64,000 nt of DNA from Niallia sp. Man26 (GTDB taxonomy: Bacteria > Bacillota > Bacilli > Bacillales > Cytobacillaceae), in contig NZ_CP095743.1 in NCBI RefSeq assembly GCF_022049065.2, positions 1,503,001-1,567,000 on the forward strand, given 5' to 3'. Below the pieces are notes generated by a model. That model searched no databases. It was not told the origin of the DNA and saw only the letters and a program-made list of their open reading frames with translations. Positions 18,689-27,955 of the stretch are shown here, in pieces. The position numbers and the translations under genes were made by a program. Position 1 is the stretch's first letter. Each line of letters opens with the position of its first letter.

Positions 18689-19798
18689 GCTAGCAGGAAT
18701 TTTATCCCTTTTGCTTGGTGCTTTTTTTACTAACAGGATGAACAATATAATTATGGGGATAAAAAATTGCAGCGGCAAGTTTAGAAAATAAGGAATAACC
18801 TGAAATCCCTCGAGGACATGATCCGCAATTCCCCGTGCAATAAATACCGTAAATAGCGTAATAATGCACATAATCGGCATAGTAAAATATCGATACGGAA
18901 TTTTACATACATATTCTAGTCCCTTTAATCCAGCAAACATAAACACAGAGCTTTTCACCAATATGCCGAGCAAGATAATAAATGCTGTTATCGCATCAAT
19001 TCTTTCGATAAATTCCCCAATTGCAACTAAGCGGGTTGCGCTTAACAGCGGAAAAGTCGCTCTTGATGCGATATTGCTTCCTAATGCAAGGGTAACGATT
19101 AATGTCGCCACAGTCAGAAAAAAGCCTGACATAATAACACCAAAGATTAACACATTATTGCTTTTTTTGAAGTTAGCAAGCAAAGGAAATATACAAGTAA
19201 ATGCAATTATTTGACCGTATGGGCGCACAAGCTCATATGGAAATATTACTTTCAAAAGCGGCTTAACTCCACCTTCGAGTATAGGTGTTATGTTTTCAAC
19301 AGAGAAATTTCTGCTTGCATACAGAAAAACGGCCAGTAAGATGAAAAAAATAATCGAATACGGCGTGAATATTTCAGTGGTTCTTCCAAGTACTTCAATT
19401 CCTGAATATAGGATATAGGCAATTGTCAGCATAAGTGCTAATGTCTGAACTTCGATAGGTGTGTTTGGCAGAATAACCGTCGATGTCATTTCAATAAAAT
19501 CTCTGATGACACGGGCAGCCATATAAAAAAAATAAACGATGTATACAAAGCTAATCAAGACAGCAAGCGGTCTCTTAAAACAATACTCCATCAGTTCATA
19601 TAAGTTCTTTTCTGGTAAAAACGAATGCATATAGTGATAGGCTAGTACAATCGCTATCCCAATAATGCAAGAGATTAATACAACAATCCAAGCGTCCTGC
19701 TTCCCTTTTAAACCGATACCAAGCACGACAGAGCTTCCCAAATTAAAGCAAATGACTAGGGCAAGCAGCTGATTTAATGAGATATTTTCCTTCATCAT
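18680..19798 (-). CDS. GerAB-type spore germination permease, orphan
   Basis: 372-aa multi-pass membrane protein (about ten hydrophobic segments) of the endospore germination permease family, an APC-type transporter fold. It has the characteristic start SLNQLLALVICFNLGSSVVLGIG and internal stretches such as YILYSGIEVLGRTTE and FPLLSATRLV. In spores GerAB subunits sense germinants within a GerA-B-C receptor. No gerAA or gerAC homologue lies beside it, so it is an orphan subunit. A decayed paralogue lies at 51.5 kb. The start is one of two adjacent ATGs (19798, 19795). Confidence 0.88.
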   Translation of the reverse strand: MMKENISLNQLLALVICFNLGSSVVLGIGLKGKQDAWIVVLISCIIGIAIVLAYHYMHSFLPEKNLYELMEYCFKRPLAVLISFVYIVYFFYMAARVIRDFIEMTSTVILPNTPIEVQTLALMLTIAYILYSGIEVLGRTTEIFTPYSIIFFILLAVFLYASRNFSVENITPILEGGVKPLLKVIFPYELVRPYGQIIAFTCIFPLLANFKKSNNVLIFGVIMSGFFLTVATLIVTLALGSNIASRATFPLLSATRLVAIGEFIERIDAITAFIILLGILVKSSVFMFAGLKGLEYVCKIPYRYFTMPIMCIITLFTVFIARGIADHVLEGFQVIPYFLNLPLQFFIPIIILFILLVKKAPSKRDKIPASKN

Positions 19799-20128
19799 AT
19801 GGGAAGTTTTCCCTCTTTCTTGGCCGATTTAGCCTTCTTGCACAAGAGTAGTATGTGTTAAAAATTTGTGATTATACTAATTGTTTCCATTCATCTATCT
19901 CGCTTATTAAAAGAGTAAAAAAGGCAGTAAAATCCTTCATTGTGAAAAGTATCAATATTTTTACTTTTCTGGTAAAATGAAATCATAAAAAATTTCCAAA
20001 AGAGAAAGCTCTAATGGTTGGCAAGTTTCCAATTACCGTTGTTGCAGCAAAAGTTTAACTTGTGTCTATTTTTAGTTTGAATCAAGTAATCTATCACTCA
20101 CACAAAAACACTAATATCGGAGGCTTTT
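19799..20128. other. Divergent intergenic region before the DAC-domain gene
   Basis: 330 bases of AT-rich DNA between two divergent genes. The only structure I see is a small TTTTAC/GTAAAA hairpin at about 19954-19978. No known riboswitch consensus could be matched. Confidence 0.4.
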
Positions 20129-21583
20129 ATGAGACAATACCAAACGCTCCAAGAGACTTATTCTTTTTCGGAAAGTTATCAAGAACAGTTAGCTGACACG
20201 ATGCGAGAAACATTTGATATAGTATCGATTAAAGACAAACCGATTGTCAGTTTATTTAAATTAGATTATTCCCTTAATACTAAAAATAAAAAGCCGAGTT
20301 ATAATACGCTGCAAGTAAATAACATAGCCATTATCTTCGACCCGGAGTATAACTATAAAATAGAGATGAATCAGAAGCATCGTTTTCCGCTTCGGTCCAC
20401 TTCATATTATTCGGAGGATGTGTCCTCTGATAATAAAGTAAAAGAATTCTTTAAGGATTATATCGACGACACGCTTACTGCGTTGTTTGCGAAAAGAAAG
20501 TCGGAAATAATAGACATCTTCTGCAGTTTCATAGAAAGTGAGAATACGGTTGTTATAGAAGTAGTGGAAATGAAAACAGGAGAGTTTAAAAAGTACAGAA
20601 ACAGTGGATTTTTTCATCAATTAGTTTCAGATTCTATCGTATATGCGAGCAAGCCTCTTATTCATGAAGGAATGGAACATTATATTAGCACAAATAACAT
20701 CGTCCGAAATGTTGCTGAGAAATATATTAGCAATACATTTTTATCCATTCTTGAAGTATTTGATTTAGCAATCTATCAAAAGTTAAATGAGATTGCGACG
20801 AGTTACTACGAAGGAGCTGAATGCTGCGGCAAGATCCTCTTTTGCAAGGAGAATGATATAGTTAACAGTGCTGTAATGTTTGTTGATAGAATGCCGCTCA
20901 CTAATTATAAAGGCGTTCGTAAATTACTAGAGATAGCCCAAGAAAATATATATCTCCTATCTAATGGCAAGGAAATAATCGGCTTCATTGAATGGACTAA
21001 TGAGCTGAATAATCGCATAAACGGCTACTCTGTGACTTTTGTAAGTCATGCTAATTGGGATTTAGAAGAAACAGGAAATAGAAAGAAAAAGATATTTCAT
21101 GTTAGTTATGGCATTCCCCAATTCCCAAAAGCGCCTTTAGAAGAAGCGGAATTTGCAGCATGCTTCAATCAAGCCTTTTCGAATCGGTATCATTACCGAG
21201 CGATTTGGGATTTGTGTACACAAGCTAAAAATCAACAAAAAGGTACGATGCTCGTTATTTCAGAACAAGCTGCAGCAGAGGCTAGCCGCCTGTCGAATCA
21301 ATGCATACGCTTAGAATATAAAGCAGATAACAAAAATTTCTTCAGCTCTATCAAACATATTTCCGCTATTGATGGAGCGGTGCTGCTTCATCCAGATGGG
21401 AATTGTCATGCTATCGGTGTTATACTAGATGGCACTGCAGATACACGTTTCGGTGATCGATCAAGAGGTGCAAGATATAATTCTGCATATCGCTATTTAC
21501 ATAGTACTAAGTATAAAAATTGTCTTATTCTTGTAGTTTCAGAGGATGGAATGATTGATTTGATACATACGAACAAATTATAA
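20129..21583 (+). CDS. Probable diadenylate cyclase (DAC/DisA_N domain) with large unknown N-terminal region
   Basis: 484 aa. The C-terminal about 110 residues carry a recognisable DAC signature. DGA is at residues 415-417 (AIDGAVLLHPDG). G-x-I/V-L-D-G precedes an Arg-rich loop SRGARYNSA (about 445-453) at the position of the GTRHR motif in DisA/CdaA, and VVSEDGMID follows at about 470. DAC domains join two ATP into c-di-AMP. The RHR triplet is replaced by RGAR, as I recall for the non-DisA/CdaA DAC families, so catalysis is likely but not certain. Residues 1-340 match nothing I recognise and may be a sensor domain. There is no signal peptide or membrane segment. GGAGG precedes ATG 20129. An unknown gene follows after a terminator. 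Confidence 0.68.
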   Translation: MRQYQTLQETYSFSESYQEQLADTMRETFDIVSIKDKPIVSLFKLDYSLNTKNKKPSYNTLQVNNIAIIFDPEYNYKIEMNQKHRFPLRSTSYYSEDVSSDNKVKEFFKDYIDDTLTALFAKRKSEIIDIFCSFIESENTVVIEVVEMKTGEFKKYRNSGFFHQLVSDSIVYASKPLIHEGMEHYISTNNIVRNVAEKYISNTFLSILEVFDLAIYQKLNEIATSYYEGAECCGKILFCKENDIVNSAVMFVDRMPLTNYKGVRKLLEIAQENIYLLSNGKEIIGFIEWTNELNNRINGYSVTFVSHANWDLEETGNRKKKIFHVSYGIPQFPKAPLEEAEFAACFNQAFSNRYHYRAIWDLCTQAKNQQKGTMLVISEQAAAEASRLSNQCIRLEYKADNKNFFSSIKHISAIDGAVLLHPDGNCHAIGVILDGTADTRFGDRSRGARYNSAYRYLHSTKYKNCLILVVSEDGMIDLIHTNKL

Positions 21584-21588
21584 GGAAC

Positions 21589-21622
21589 AGCCTTGGGATA
21601 AGAACCCAAGGCTTTCCTTTTT
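21589..21622 (+). terminator. Terminator after the DAC-domain gene
   Basis: A perfect 9-bp stem (AGCCTTGGG/CCCAAGGCT) with 7-base loop and TTCCTTTTT. Confidence 0.85.
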
Positions 21623-21661
21623 AGGATGATAAATAGTATAGAACGAATAGGGAGGCAACAA

Positions 21662-22324
21662 ATGGAAATAACTACATTGTTTGTTGGAATTGATACAAAT
21701 ATTTCCTTACAAAGAAATTTAGATAAAAGAAAAAAACGGCAAATTAAGAGGACAGATTTAATAGAACTAACTCCGAATGTTTCTTATGCCTCGTACAGAA
21801 AAGACGAGACGATAATCCGTACCTATTTTTTAAAAAAAGAAGTTATTTTATTTGTTGAAGTAACACCCTTTATAAAGGAAATGGAAGAAATCTTTGGAAT
21901 ATGCAGTTCTGACTTGGATGTGATCACTACAGATCTATCACATGAAGCCCTTATACCAAAATTTGAGCATGTGTTAAAAGAGTATGAAAACCAAACGAGG
22001 CACTTTCCTATACTTCATGCATACGGGCAAAAATCCTGGCATGATGAAGCCTTGATTGTTGCTAATAAGGAGGCATTAATAAAGCTGAAAAATGCCATTG
22101 ATGTTGCCTTAAAGTATGGAGAAGGACGCCTCTCTGCATCAACAAGTGATGGTGAAGGATATGACCTATACGTAAAATGTCTTAATGGGGATGCAGAAAC
22201 GAATGAAGTTTGGAGAAATTTGGAGCTGCCTTATCATGACAGAGAGATGTATGCTCCACAGGAGGAAGAAGTCGATCCATACTCTATAAATTCTGTTTAC
22301 AGCCAACTTTTGAACAGGCAGTAA
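21662..22324 (+). CDS. Unknown protein next to the DAC-domain gene
   Basis: 220 aa, soluble, not assigned to a family. The N-terminal half is beta-like and basic (LDKRKKRQIKRTDLIEL). The C-terminal half contains a compact motif-rich module, HAYGQKSWHDEALIVANKEA then LIKLKNAIDVALKYGEG and SDGEGYDLYV, that looks like a conserved domain. The start is ATG 21662, after AGGGAGG; the frame is open upstream to 21626. It lies 78 bases after the DAC-domain gene on the same strand, with a terminator between, so the pair may be functionally linked but need not be one transcript. Partner or effector function is inference only. Confidence 0.6.
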   Translation: MEITTLFVGIDTNISLQRNLDKRKKRQIKRTDLIELTPNVSYASYRKDETIIRTYFLKKEVILFVEVTPFIKEMEEIFGICSSDLDVITTDLSHEALIPKFEHVLKEYENQTRHFPILHAYGQKSWHDEALIVANKEALIKLKNAIDVALKYGEGRLSASTSDGEGYDLYVKCLNGDAETNEVWRNLELPYHDREMYAPQEEEVDPYSINSVYSQLLNRQ

Positions 22325-22384
22325 ACCAGCAAAAATAGGCTAATAGTAAGATGAAAACGCTATATTGATAAGGTAGAATATCGT

Positions 22385-22398
22385 TGTAAACGCTTAAA
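22385..22398 (+). promoter_or_regulatory. cre (CcpA) site
   Basis: TGTAAACGCTTAAA fits the cre consensus TGWAANCGNTNWCA with one mismatch. It is about 150 bases upstream of the DUF1593 lipoprotein gene and suggests carbon catabolite control. Confidence 0.6.
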
Positions 22399-22420
22399 AT
22401 ACATATGGACATTAGGAATG

Positions 22421-22503
22421 TTACCTAACGGGCATAACCTAAACAAATGCATGGCTAAATCCGTGTGTTTGTTTAGGTTTTTTGTTTTTCTCCCGTTAGG
22501 TAA
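22421..22503 (+). repeat. Nested inverted repeats in the leader of the DUF1593 gene
   Basis: The outer arms TTACCTAACGGG (22421-22432) and CCCGTTAGGTAA (22492-22503) are a perfect 12-bp inverted repeat. Inside them, AACCTAAACAAA (22436-22447) and TTTGTTTAGGTT (22468-22479) form a second perfect 12-bp stem followed by TTTTTTGTTTTTC, a classic terminator. The structure could end transcription of the upstream gene or act as an attenuator for the gene starting at 22537. Confidence 0.7.
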
Positions 22504-22536
22504 TCTTCTAAAATCCAAAAAGAGGGGATGAAAAGG

Positions 22537-24141
22537 ATGAAAGGAAAAGGGTTAATTACTTTGTTGCTGATATTTGCTATCATTGCAGCGGGCTGTTCAA
22601 ACAGCAAAGAGGAAACTAATTCATCTAACGAAACAAAAACAGAAAACAGCAGTGACAGCAAACCAGCTGAAAAGCAAAAAGCCAGAACGGTTATTACAAC
22701 AGATGGCGAAGTGGATGATATGAACTCTGTACTCCGCTACTTAGTGTATGCCAATGAGATGGATTTAGAAGGAATTGTGCTGACAAGCTCTGTCTACCAT
22801 TATGCAGGTGATAAAGCAAAAGGAATTGAACCTTTTAGATGGACAGGGACCCAATGGCTTACAGATATGATTAATGCGTACGAAGAGGGTTATCCTAATT
22901 TGGTGAAGCATGCTGACGGCTATCCTGAACCAGATTACTTACGCAGCATTACAAAAATCGGTAATATTTCTAATGTAGGGGAAATGGAAGAAGAGACAGA
23001 GGGATCTGAGTTCTTGAAGGAACTGTTCCTCCATGATGATGACAGTGATTTATATGTGCAAACATGGGGTGGAACAAATACAACGGCCCGTGCATTGAAA
23101 TCGATTGAAGAAGAATATAGCAAAACAGATGATTGGGAGAAGATTAAATCGAAAGTAAGCGATAAGCTTGTTTTATATATCATTTTGGACCAGGATGACA
23201 GCTACAGTAAATATATTGCTAAAAACTGGCCAGATATCCGCATCATTAATGATACCTCGAATTTCTGGCATTTTGCATACGCGTGGAAATTACATTCTGA
23301 GGAATTAAACACAAAGCTTACTGGTGATTGGCATAAAGAAAATATTGTCGGTCATGGTCCGTTAATGGATATGTATGCATTAATGGGTGACGGCAAGATG
23401 ATAGAGGGAGAGCTTTTCGAAGAGCAGCGCGGTACGGAAGAATACTTACAGAAAAATCCTCAATATCAAAAGTATGATTTTATTTCAGAAGGTGATTCTC
23501 CATCCTTCTTCTACTTAATCGACAATGGACTAAGAAGCTTGGAGGACCCGACATATGGAGGCTGGGGCGGCCGCTTTGACGCTGTGAGCAGCAAGGTGTA
23601 TAAAAACACTGTTACAGACTTTAATGTGTACGCAAACCGCTATGAAGCAGAGTATTCTTTAACACGCTGGTTTGATGATATACAAAGCGATTTTGCAGCA
23701 AGGGCAGATTGGCTGACTGCAGAAAGCTATGAGGATGCAAACCATAATCCAACAGTTGAGGTAGAAGAAGGTTTGGATTTGGCGGTTGAAAAGGGAGAGG
23801 AAGTGACGTTGCATGCTAATGGCAGCGATCCAGACGGTGATGAAATCTCCTATAAATGGTGGAGATATTTTGAAGCAGATACGTACGAAGAGTCAAAGGT
23901 AGCTAAGAACGACACAGTTTCAGATGTAACAGATGGTCTTCAGCTTGGCCTTCATCGTGAATTGGCAGAAGGAGAAGCAACGGATACGATTGAATTAACA
24001 GGCAAGGACACAAAAACAGTGAGCTTCACTGTGCCAAAAGATGCGAAATCTGGAGATACACTTCATATTATCGTAGAGGTGCAGGATGACGGTGCACATA
24101 AGCTTAAATACTATCAGCGTGTTATTCTAACTGTAAAATAA
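22537..24141 (+). CDS. Secreted lipoprotein with DUF1593 (nucleoside-hydrolase-like) domain
   Basis: About 534 aa. A lipoprotein signal peptide is present (LITLLLIFAIIAAGC, lipobox Cys near residue 20), followed by a Ser/Asn/Glu-rich linker. The N-terminal domain starts ARTVITTDGEVDDMNSVLRY, an Asp-rich nucleoside-hydrolase-like calcium site. DUF1593 proteins carry this domain plus a C-terminal Ig-like domain, here from about 410 (EVTLHANGSDPDGDEISYKW). Some relatives are annotated as cellulose-binding; the substrate is unknown. ATG 22537 is preferred because AGAGGGG abuts the earlier ATG 22528. A cre site and nested inverted repeats lie upstream. Confidence 0.85.
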   Translation: MKGKGLITLLLIFAIIAAGCSNSKEETNSSNETKTENSSDSKPAEKQKARTVITTDGEVDDMNSVLRYLVYANEMDLEGIVLTSSVYHYAGDKAKGIEPFRWTGTQWLTDMINAYEEGYPNLVKHADGYPEPDYLRSITKIGNISNVGEMEEETEGSEFLKELFLHDDDSDLYVQTWGGTNTTARALKSIEEEYSKTDDWEKIKSKVSDKLVLYIILDQDDSYSKYIAKNWPDIRIINDTSNFWHFAYAWKLHSEELNTKLTGDWHKENIVGHGPLMDMYALMGDGKMIEGELFEEQRGTEEYLQKNPQYQKYDFISEGDSPSFFYLIDNGLRSLEDPTYGGWGGRFDAVSSKVYKNTVTDFNVYANRYEAEYSLTRWFDDIQSDFAARADWLTAESYEDANHNPTVEVEEGLDLAVEKGEEVTLHANGSDPDGDEISYKWWRYFEADTYEESKVAKNDTVSDVTDGLQLGLHRELAEGEATDTIELTGKDTKTVSFTVPKDAKSGDTLHIIVEVQDDGAHKLKYYQRVILTVK

Positions 24142-24151
24142 ACAATTGTCT

Positions 24152-24186
24152 AAAGGCGGTGGAAGCTATTCTGCCGTCTTTTTTCC
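24152..24186 (+). terminator. Weak terminator
   Basis: AAGGCGG pairs imperfectly with CCGTCTT around AAGC/ATTCTG, followed by TTTTTT. Confidence 0.45.
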
Positions 24187-24333
24187 TATTGTATAGAAGT
24201 TATGGAAACTCCTTCCTCTGTTGTACAACAATATTTTCAAATGAAGATGAAAAGTGATTAATTTTCACAAATTTGGACCGATACAACCATTAGCATCATT
24301 AAATTGCTAATTTTTTAAGGGATGGGAAAGTGT

Positions 24334-26031
24334 ATGAAATTACAGCTTAAGATGAAATTAGGCACAAAGATTAACTTAATTGTTGTTGCCATTATTATTG
24401 TTTTATCCGTGGTAGTCGGGTATGTGGCAAATAGTGAGATTACAAGGGGAATAAAGGAGTTTGCAACAGAAAAAGCAAAAGGTGATCTTGCGCTTAGTTA
24501 TAACTATGTAAATAGTGAATACCCTGGCGAGTGGAAAGCGGACGGAGATAAGCTTTTAAAAGGCGAGACAATAATCAATGATAATAATGAATTAGTCGAC
24601 ATAATTGGCAAGGACACGCACGATACAGTTACATTCTTCTTAGGTGATACAAGAATTGCGACGAATGTAATGACAGACGGCAAGCGGGCAACAGGTACAC
24701 AAGCATCACAAGAAGTAATTGACACCGTTATTAATAATGGAGAAACATACTACGGCGAAGCAAATGTAGTCGGGAAAAACTATCAGACAGCCTATATGCC
24801 TCTGAAAAATGCAGCAGGGGAAGTTGTAGGTATCATGTATGTTGGTGCCTCAGAAGAAATGATTGATAATATCCTGTCTTCTTTCTTAACGAAATTTGTG
24901 ATTGTATTAATCATTATGGTTGTTATTGCAGTGGCAGTCGTTCTTTTATTTACAAATTCAATAAGAAAAAGACTGAAAAAGCTTACTGCAGCCTTGGAGT
25001 TGGCAGGCAACGGCGATTTTACTTCAAAAGTGGAGGATAAATCGACTGATGAGCTGAGCCTATTATCTGTAAGCTATAATAAAATGACAGACAGTTTAAA
25101 ATCGATGATGAATGAAGTTATCTCAACATCTGAACAGTTAGCTTCTTCTTCAGAACAGCTGACGGCAAGCTCAGAAGAAACAAGCAAAGCGACAGAAGTA
25201 ATTACAGAATCAATCCAGCAGGTCGCAAATGGTGCAGACCAATCAGCATCAAATGTACAAGACAGTGCTGCTGCTCTTGTTGAAGTAACAGAAGGCATTC
25301 AATCAATTGCTGATAATGCTCAAGCAGTTTCCGATGTCGGCTTGAAGGCGACTGAAAAAGCGAAGAATGGCGGACTGTATGTGGATAAAACGGTTCAGAA
25401 AATCACTGAAATCAATCATTCTGTTGCCAAAACAGGGGAAGCGATTAAAAATTTGGACTCCCGTTCACAAGAAATCGAGAAAATTACTAATGTGATTACA
25501 GATATCGCTAATCAGACAAATTTACTAGCGTTGAATGCTGCAATTGAGGCTGCCAGAGCAGGGGAAAACGGAAAAGGCTTTGCTGTTGTTGCAGATGAAG
25601 TCAGAAAGCTTGCCGAACAGTCTCAAGCATCTTCTGCTCAAATATCAGCACTTATTAAGACAATCCAAGCAGATATGGTCCAATCTAATGCGTCAATGGA
25701 ACAAGTGACATTGGATGTAAAAGAGGGCTTGGAAATCGTCGAGCAGACGAAAGCGAACTTTACAGAAATTATGGACTTTATGCAAAATCTTACAGAGCAA
25801 ATTGAAGGAATGGCTCATACTTCGGAAATACTTGCTGCAGGCACACAAGAAGTGGCGACAACTGTTTCAGAGATACAAAATATTTCTGGACAAACATCGA
25901 TGCATTCACAAAATGTTGCCGCCTCAGCAGAGGAGCAGCTAGCATCCATGGAAGAAATTGCTGCATCTGCTCAAGCTTTGTCTCATTTAGCAGAGGACTT
26001 AAAAGAAGTAATCAGCAAGTTCAAAGTATAA
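24334..26031 (+). CDS. Methyl-accepting chemotaxis protein with Cache-type sensor
   Basis: About 565 aa. TM1 is at residues 13-31 and an extracellular Cache-type domain (Cache_3-Cache_2 style; [41 protein letters not shown]) at about 40-180. TM2 is at about 186-208 and a HAMP domain at about 210-262. The long cytoplasmic signalling helix has the conserved hairpin tip ([20 protein letters not shown] then [20 protein letters not shown]). It would relay ligand binding to CheA/CheW. ATG 24334 is preferred; ATG 24322 lies inside the GGGATGGGAAAG ribosome binding region. It is an orphan receptor with its own terminator. Confidence 0.95.
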   Translation: MKLQLKMKLGTKINLIVVAIIIVLSVVVGYVANSEITRGIKEFATEKAKGDLALSYNYVNSEYPGEWKADGDKLLKGETIINDNNELVDIIGKDTHDTVTFFLGDTRIATNVMTDGKRATGTQASQEVIDTVINNGETYYGEANVVGKNYQTAYMPLKNAAGEVVGIMYVGASEEMIDNILSSFLTKFVIVLIIMVVIAVAVVLLFTNSIRKRLKKLTAALELAGNGDFTSKVEDKSTDELSLLSVSYNKMTDSLKSMMNEVISTSEQLASSSEQLTASSEETSKATEVITESIQQVANGADQSASNVQDSAAALVEVTEGIQSIADNAQAVSDVGLKATEKAKNGGLYVDKTVQKITEINHSVAKTGEAIKNLDSRSQEIEKITNVITDIANQTNLLALNAAIEAARAGENGKGFAVVADEVRKLAEQSQASSAQISALIKTIQADMVQSNASMEQVTLDVKEGLEIVEQTKANFTEIMDFMQNLTEQIEGMAHTSEILAAGTQEVATTVSEIQNISGQTSMHSQNVAASAEEQLASMEEIAASAQALSHLAEDLKEVISKFKV

Positions 26032-26038
26032 TTGATTG

Positions 26039-26068
26039 CCAGTCTCCAATAATTGGGGACTGGTTTTT
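26039..26068 (+). terminator. Terminator after the chemoreceptor gene
   Basis: An 11-bp stem (CCAGTCTCCAA with TTGGGGACTGG, one G-T pair), 3-base loop and TTTTT. Confidence 0.88.
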
Positions 26069-26144
26069 CAGGTTAAAAGTATATCTCTTCCATTTCCCTC
26101 CTTTTCCAAGTATGCTAAAGAATAGCAGAGATGGGGGATATGAG

Positions 26145-27206
26145 ATGAAAAAAGTTTATGCAGATGTCATGCAATTTCGTGGAACACATTATGACTTTGG
26201 TTATAAGCAAGGAGAATATTTTAAAGAATCAATCCTTGTAAAGAACAGGGAAAGGCAATGGAAGGTAAGAAAGCCGAAATTCAAGATAGATATCGAGGAA
26301 ACCCGACTTATCTTTGCTAAATTCGCCCCGTTAATCTGGGAGGAATTTGAAGGCTTTCGTGATGCATTAGGATGGCCGATGGACAAGGTGCTCCTTGAAT
26401 TTTGCGGCTATCGTCTTGATATTGACAAGTCAGGCTGTTCAATTTATGTCGGCGGTGATTATTTAATCCGAAACTATGATTATCATCCAAAAACATATGA
26501 TGGCCGCTATACCATTTTTAAGCCGACTGACGGAGGATATGCCATCATCGGTCCAAGCCAAAGAGGCACAGGCAGAATGGATGGCATGAATGAACAAGGC
26601 TTGACGATGGGCTATAATTTCATGAACAGGAAGAAACCGGGCACGGGCTTTGTGTGCAATATGATCGGCAGGCTCATCTTAGAGCTTTGCAGTACGGCAG
26701 AAGAGGCGGCCGCTTTGCTCAAAGAAATTCCCCACCGTCATTCCTTTAGCTATGTATTGTTTGACAGAAGCTGTGAAACACCATTTATAGTGGAAACCTC
26801 TCCAAGAAGAGTGGAAGTGAGAAGAGGCTTTTCTTGTACAAACCATTTTAATATTATGACAGAAGAAAACCGCCATGTTCTAGATGATTCGAAAAGACGC
26901 CTCGAAATTATCGAGACCCATCAAACCAGTTTGATAGGTGGAAAGGAAGCCTTCAGTTTGTTGAATGACTCCAATGCAGGCATATTCTCCAATTTGTATG
27001 GAGCTTGGGCTGGAACCATTCATACTTCTGCTTATTTCCCTAAGGAAGGAAAAGCTTGGTTTGCACTTGGCGGTGACCAAGACCCAATTGAATTCAATTT
27101 TTCAAACTGGCTTAAAGGAGAAGACTTGCCGATTGAAAAGGTCGAAGGCTTGATTGATACAGATATCCCATTTGTTCATATGGAGCAAGCTGACTGGTAT
27201 AAATAA
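26145..27206 (+). CDS. C45-family N-terminal nucleophile hydrolase (acyltransferase-like)
   Basis: 353-aa protein resembling acyl-CoA:6-aminopenicillanate acyltransferase and related C45 amidases. These mature by cleavage before a Cys that becomes the nucleophile; here the Gly-Cys site is in DKSGCSIYVGG (Cys near residue 102). Later conserved pieces are LIRNYDYHP, GRMDGMNEQGLTMGYN and SYVLFDRSCETPFIVE. The substrate is unknown; relatives act on acyl amides. ATG 26145 is used, with GGGGGAT upstream; ATG 26112 is further up without a site. There is no signal peptide. Confidence 0.82.
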   Translation: MKKVYADVMQFRGTHYDFGYKQGEYFKESILVKNRERQWKVRKPKFKIDIEETRLIFAKFAPLIWEEFEGFRDALGWPMDKVLLEFCGYRLDIDKSGCSIYVGGDYLIRNYDYHPKTYDGRYTIFKPTDGGYAIIGPSQRGTGRMDGMNEQGLTMGYNFMNRKKPGTGFVCNMIGRLILELCSTAEEAAALLKEIPHRHSFSYVLFDRSCETPFIVETSPRRVEVRRGFSCTNHFNIMTEENRHVLDDSKRRLEIIETHQTSLIGGKEAFSLLNDSNAGIFSNLYGAWAGTIHTSAYFPKEGKAWFALGGDQDPIEFNFSNWLKGEDLPIEKVEGLIDTDIPFVHMEQADWYK

Positions 27207-27212
27207 ACATGT

Positions 27213-27264
27213 GCACCTGCAATTAAAAAGACCATGGTTCTTTTAATTTGCAGGTGCCTTTTTT
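27213..27264 (+). terminator. Terminator after the C45 gene
   Basis: A long stem (GCACCTGCAATTAAAA with TTTTAATTTGCAGGTGC) followed by CTTTTTT. Confidence 0.9.
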
Positions 27265-27293
27265 ACAAACAAAATAATAAGGAGCGGGAATGA

Positions 27294-27839
27294 ATGAAGC
27301 ATGCATTAGTAGTAGGCGGGAAAGGAATGCTTTCGGAAGTAACGATTTGGCTGGCAAAACAGGGTTATATCGTCTCTGTAATCGGAAGAAATAAACATAG
27401 AATGGACGAGATCAGAACCATTTGTCCAAATTCTATCATTCATCCAATTTTGGTTGATTACAGCAAGCTAGAAGATCTAGAGTCAGAATTGCGAAATACT
27501 ATTCGTATTCATACCAATATTGAGTTAGTGGTTGCTTGGATTCATTCTTATGCAGAAGAAGCTGTTAACCTTATTATAGATACAGTTTCTAAGGATTCAA
27601 GCACTTGGCAGTTATTTCATGTGCTAGGAAGTAATGCAGATTTGCAAGTCTTGCAAAGCAGGCTTACAGACAAGCGAAATATGATATATCATCAAATTCA
27701 GCTAGGCTTTATGATGGATGATGGTCATTCACGCTGGCTGACGAATAAGGAGATAGCAAGTGGTGTAATCCAAGCTATGATAAACAAGAAGTCTATTCAT
27801 ATAGTTGGAGTAACAGAGCCAAGGGAGCAAAGGCCATAA
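27294..27839 (+). CDS. Short-chain dehydrogenase-like Rossmann protein
   Basis: 181 aa. The N-terminal HALVVGGKGMLSEVTIWLAKQG is a nucleotide-binding Gly-rich loop. It is followed by SVIGRNKHRMDEI, typical of NADP-preferring SDR proteins. The protein is shorter than classical SDRs (about 250 aa), and I do not see a clear YxxxK catalytic pair, so enzymatic activity is uncertain. GGAGCGGG precedes ATG 27294. The AraC regulator begins about 115 bases later on the same strand. Confidence 0.7.
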   Translation: MKHALVVGGKGMLSEVTIWLAKQGYIVSVIGRNKHRMDEIRTICPNSIIHPILVDYSKLEDLESELRNTIRIHTNIELVVAWIHSYAEEAVNLIIDTVSKDSSTWQLFHVLGSNADLQVLQSRLTDKRNMIYHQIQLGFMMDDGHSRWLTNKEIASGVIQAMINKKSIHIVGVTEPREQRP

Positions 27840-27955
27840 AAATATTTTTATTTGTGAGTGTTTTAGAGGTTTATATGATATATTTGAAGGAAAAACAAAA
27901 GAAAATAAAAACAAACAAAGAAATATGTCTAAATCTACTAAAAAGGAGCCTGCCT

